Positions 61,760 to 64,000 of a stretch of 64,000 nt of DNA are shown here, piece after piece (the first letter of the stretch is position 1; the number at the start of each line of letters is the position of its first letter). Under the pieces are notes generated by a model. The model had not been told where the DNA came from. It saw only the letters and a list, made by a program, of their open reading frames with translations, and did not search any database. Made by a program: the position numbers and the translations under genes. The DNA comes from Hominiventricola aquisgranensis (GTDB lineage: Bacteria > Bacillota > Clostridia > Lachnospirales > Lachnospiraceae), in contig NZ_JBBMFC010000002.1 in assembly GCF_040096225.1 (NCBI RefSeq), forward strand, positions 124,001 to 188,000, written 5' to 3'.

Positions 61760-62461
61760 ATGTATGAAAGTGGAGATCAGGCAAAAAAGGGAACCAACCA
61801 GGAACTGGAAATTCTGGCGTCCATGACATCAGAGGAGAGAGATCTTCTTCTGGGAAGAGTTCAGCCTTTTATGAAGCTGATGATGCAGTATCGTTGTGCG
61901 ATTCGTGAGATGGAGACCAAGCTGCAGGTGTTAAATGATGAGTTTTCCCTGCAGCATGAGCGAAATCCATTTGAGTCCATTGAGAGTCGTGTCAAAGAAC
62001 CTATGAGTATCATTGAAAAAATGCGTCGCCGGGGCTGGGATCTGACTGTAGATAATATTGAAGACAAGTTAAATGATGTGGCAGGTGTCCGCGTGATCTG
62101 TTCCTTCGTGGAGGATATCTATTATCTGGCAGATATGCTGGCAGCGCAGGATGATCTGAATGTGCTTCAGGTGAAGGATTATATCAAACATCCCAAAGAT
62201 AATGGATATCGTAGTCTCCATCTGATCATCGGTATTCCGATCTTCTTATCCAGTGAGAAGAAATATGTGCGGGTAGAAGTGCAGTTTCGTACGATTGCCA
62301 TGGACTTCTGGGCGAGTCTGGACCACAAGCTGAAATACAAGAAAAATGTAAAAAATCCGGAACTGATCGCAGCAGAGCTGAAAAAATGTGCTGATACCAT
62401 CAGCAGTGTGGATCTGCGCATGCAGGAGATCCGTAATATGATGGAAGAAGGGGAAATGTAA
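61760..62461 (+). CDS. relQ: Small alarmone synthetase RelQ/YjbM
   Basis: A 233-residue synthetase-only RelA/SpoT protein. It has VKEPMSIIEKMRRRG, NDVAGVRVICSF, HPKDNGYRSLHLIIG and VEVQFRTIAMDFWASLDHKLKYK. It lacks hydrolase and regulatory domains and has the usual RelQ length. Makes (p)ppGpp or pGpp under cell-envelope stress. It is a second alarmone synthetase besides the longer protein at 26039. Confidence 0.93.
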   Translation: MYESGDQAKKGTNQELEILASMTSEERDLLLGRVQPFMKLMMQYRCAIREMETKLQVLNDEFSLQHERNPFESIESRVKEPMSIIEKMRRRGWDLTVDNIEDKLNDVAGVRVICSFVEDIYYLADMLAAQDDLNVLQVKDYIKHPKDNGYRSLHLIIGIPIFLSSEKKYVRVEVQFRTIAMDFWASLDHKLKYKKNVKNPELIAAELKKCADTISSVDLRMQEIRNMMEEGEM

Positions 62462-62563
62462 GATATTTCAGATAATCTTTCGGAAATCTTAATAATTTCA
62501 TTGCCTGAATTTAAAAAACATGGGTTATACTACTCCCATCAAGACAGAAAGAGGGTGGCAGTG

Positions 62564-62902
62564 ATGCTCATAGGAAAAGTTCGGATGATTTATTTGCTGA
62601 CAGCTATGCTGGCAGTAGGTGCAGGGGCAGGATTTGCATCTCATGAAGAGACCATGCTGCAGGTGCAGGCTGCAGAAGAAGCTGCCCTGGAGGAAAACAC
62701 GCAGACAACGGGATACAGCACCGGTTCTATGGAAAAAGAGTATAACAGACAGTGTCAGACCGAGGAAGAACTGACAGAGACACTAGAGGAAAAAGAGACT
62801 TCCGGTGCAGATACGGAAGAACTGGATAATCTGAAAGGACAGATCCGAAATGTACAGCTTCAGCAGCAGATTCTGAAAGCCAGAATGGAAGCACAGGGCT
62901 AG
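62564..62902 (+). CDS. Small exported coiled-coil protein, unknown function
   Basis: About 112 residues. The start at 62564 follows GAGGGTGG. The N-terminal hydrophobic segment MIYLLTAMLAVGAGAGFA looks like a signal peptide or anchor. The rest is very acidic and Gln/Glu-rich, with a predicted coiled coil (EELTETLEEKETS and NLKGQIRNVQLQQQILKARME). No family recognised. Followed by a terminator at 62949. Confidence 0.55.
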   Translation: MLIGKVRMIYLLTAMLAVGAGAGFASHEETMLQVQAAEEAALEENTQTTGYSTGSMEKEYNRQCQTEEELTETLEEKETSGADTEELDNLKGQIRNVQLQQQILKARMEAQG

Positions 62903-62948
62903 ACAAGTAACATTTGGTACAGTATAATATCATACATGTAAGAGAAGA

Positions 62949-62975
62949 GGGAATGCTTACAGCATTCCCGTTTTC
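62949..62975 (+). terminator. Intrinsic terminator before the Crp-type gene
   Basis: GGGAATGC (62949-62956) pairs with GCATTCCC (62962-62969), followed by GTTTTC. Confidence 0.8.
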
Positions 62976-63002
62976 GTGTCTGAAAAAGAGGGTTAACAAA
63001 GG

Positions 63003-63680
63003 ATGAAAGATTATCTGAAGAGCAGTCTGTTCCGCCAGATCACCAGGGAGGAAGCAGAGAGAATGCTGGAATGTTCCAAATCACAGGTAAGAGAATATAC
63101 GGCGGGAAGTGTGATCTTCGGAGAAGAAGACAGATCCCGGTATCTGTATTTATTATTGGATGGAAAAGTACAGATTGCCAAGCATCTTCCCTCCGGTAAG
63201 CGTAATTTGTTGTTTCAGATCCATGAATTGGAAGTGTTTGGTGAGTGCTTTTCTGTGGCAGGAGATGAATATTGCTGGTATGAGGCGGTGGCAGTGAAGA
63301 CTTCAAAAGTGCTGGTGCTGCCCAGTCAGTTCGTCTATGGATTCTGCGAAAATGCCTGTGAGCATCATCGGATGCTGGTACGGAATCTGTTGGATATTGA
63401 GGCGAGAAACAACCTGCAGATGACAAAGAAACTTCATATTATTACCAATACCACTCTGCGTCAGAAGATTGCTCTGTGGCTGATGGACAACAGCCTCGAT
63501 CAGAAGCAGGTCATTATGGATATGAACCGGGAAGAACTGGCAGATTATCTGGGAGTGACCAGACCATCTCTGTCCCGAACCATGATGGAGCTTCAGAAGA
63601 TGGGACTGATCAAAGTGGATGGACGTAAAGTATGGATCATGGACATGGAAGAACTTGGAAAGATAATGGAAGATGAATGA
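63003..63680 (+). CDS. Crp/Fnr-family transcriptional regulator
   Basis: A 225-residue regulator with an N-terminal cyclic-nucleotide-binding-like barrel (YTAGSVIFGEEDRSRYLYLLLDGKVQI) and a C-terminal winged helix (MNREELADYLGVTRPSLSRTMMEL). The N-terminus lacks a cysteine cluster of Fnr type. Its stop shares an A with the start of the DUF362 gene, so the two are co-expressed. Confidence 0.88.
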   Translation: MKDYLKSSLFRQITREEAERMLECSKSQVREYTAGSVIFGEEDRSRYLYLLLDGKVQIAKHLPSGKRNLLFQIHELEVFGECFSVAGDEYCWYEAVAVKTSKVLVLPSQFVYGFCENACEHHRMLVRNLLDIEARNNLQMTKKLHIITNTTLRQKIALWLMDNSLDQKQVIMDMNREELADYLGVTRPSLSRTMMELQKMGLIKVDGRKVWIMDMEELGKIMEDE

Positions 63681-64000
63681 TGAAGAAAAATGAGATCTTG
63701 GTGACCTATGGAACTGACTATGTAAATATGACCGAAGAGCTGCTCCGTGAGGCAGGGCTTGCGGAGCTGATTGGTGACCGGAACAGACGGATCGGTATCA
63801 AACCTAATCTGGTGGCACCGGTGCTGGCAGCCGAAGGCGGAACCACCCACCCGGAAGTGGTGGAGGGATTGATCCGGTATCTGCAGGCAAATGGATTTCA
63901 GGATCTGACGATCATGGAGGGCTCCTGGGTGGGAGATAAGACAGAGGAATCCTTTGAAGTCTGTGGCTATAACGAACTGGCAGAGAAATATCAGGTAAAG
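63680..64000 (+). CDS. DUF362 domain protein, N-terminal part (cut by window end)
   Basis: An ATG at 63680 overlaps the Crp-type stop. 107 codons are open to the window end. The sequence RIGIKPNLVAP followed by THPEVVEGLIRYL and ESFEVCGYNEL matches the start of DUF362 proteins, which often carry 4Fe-4S clusters further on. That part is outside the window. Confidence 0.8.
   Translation, partial: MKKNEILVTYGTDYVNMTEELLREAGLAELIGDRNRRIGIKPNLVAPVLAAEGGTTHPEVVEGLIRYLQANGFQDLTIMEGSWVGDKTEESFEVCGYNELAEKYQVK

Overview
The window looks like a chromosomal segment of a low-to-mid GC, strictly anaerobic Clostridia, most likely a gut Lachnospiraceae (Blautia/Ruminococcus-like). The signs are a group-B-type [FeFe] hydrogenase, an anaerobic-type corrin pathway with a HemC-CobA-HemD fusion, frequent GTG/TTG starts with strong AGGAGG ribosome binding sites, a BirA-operated bioY, and SdpR/SdpI, RelQ and GreA homologues of Firmicute type. 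No rRNA, tRNA, CRISPR array, insertion sequence or phage gene was recognised.

Left part (1-21450): three complete peptide/nickel-family ABC transporters (each with a lipoprotein, two permeases and two ATPases) lie in tandem with SAM-dependent methyltransferases, a LysR regulator, a sugar-binding-type lipoprotein and a MATE exporter. Transporter 1 (2411-7631) sits behind a cobalamin riboswitch with an intrinsic terminator. Transporters 2 and 3, the methyltransferase-LysR pair and a stand-alone methyltransferase at 31755 share a 21-bp dyad, ATAWC-N11-STTRT. In all five copies the right half-site supplies the -35 box of a sigma-A promoter. This is the most interesting signal here: an apparent metal- or metallophore-type regulon, probably controlled by the LysR protein encoded at 1028.

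Middle part (21545-42698): an SdpR/SdpI pair; a 1012-residue helicase-nuclease followed by a long RelA/SpoT-domain protein; a minus-strand operon of cbiL, an ABC-2 exporter and a NEAT-like surface protein; a probable guanidine-IV (mepA-type) riboswitch and a separate highly folded RNA element ahead of a second MATE exporter; an NSS-type sodium symporter; the hydrogenase; bioY with its BirA operator; a DtxR-like regulator; a VWA/MoxR-ATPase pair with a phosphodiesterase; and a polar amino-acid ABC transporter.

Right part (42752-64000): secG, rnr and smpB run into a tight tetrapyrrole/cobalamin operon (cbiF, hemA, cbiH, hemC-cobA-hemD, cobD, a ComB-like gene). Then come a two-component system, a purine permease, greA, an HPr-like protein without the catalytic histidine, an XRE antitoxin-like gene next to a decayed nucleotidyltransferase, argH, a nitrilase-family hydrolase, relQ, a small secreted protein, a Crp-type regulator, and a DUF362 gene cut by the window end.

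Functionally the window is rich in cobalamin/metal biology: corrin synthesis in two places, a B12-repressed uptake system, two more transporters of the same family under a common operator, and methyltransferases co-regulated with them. The substrates are inferred from family and context only.
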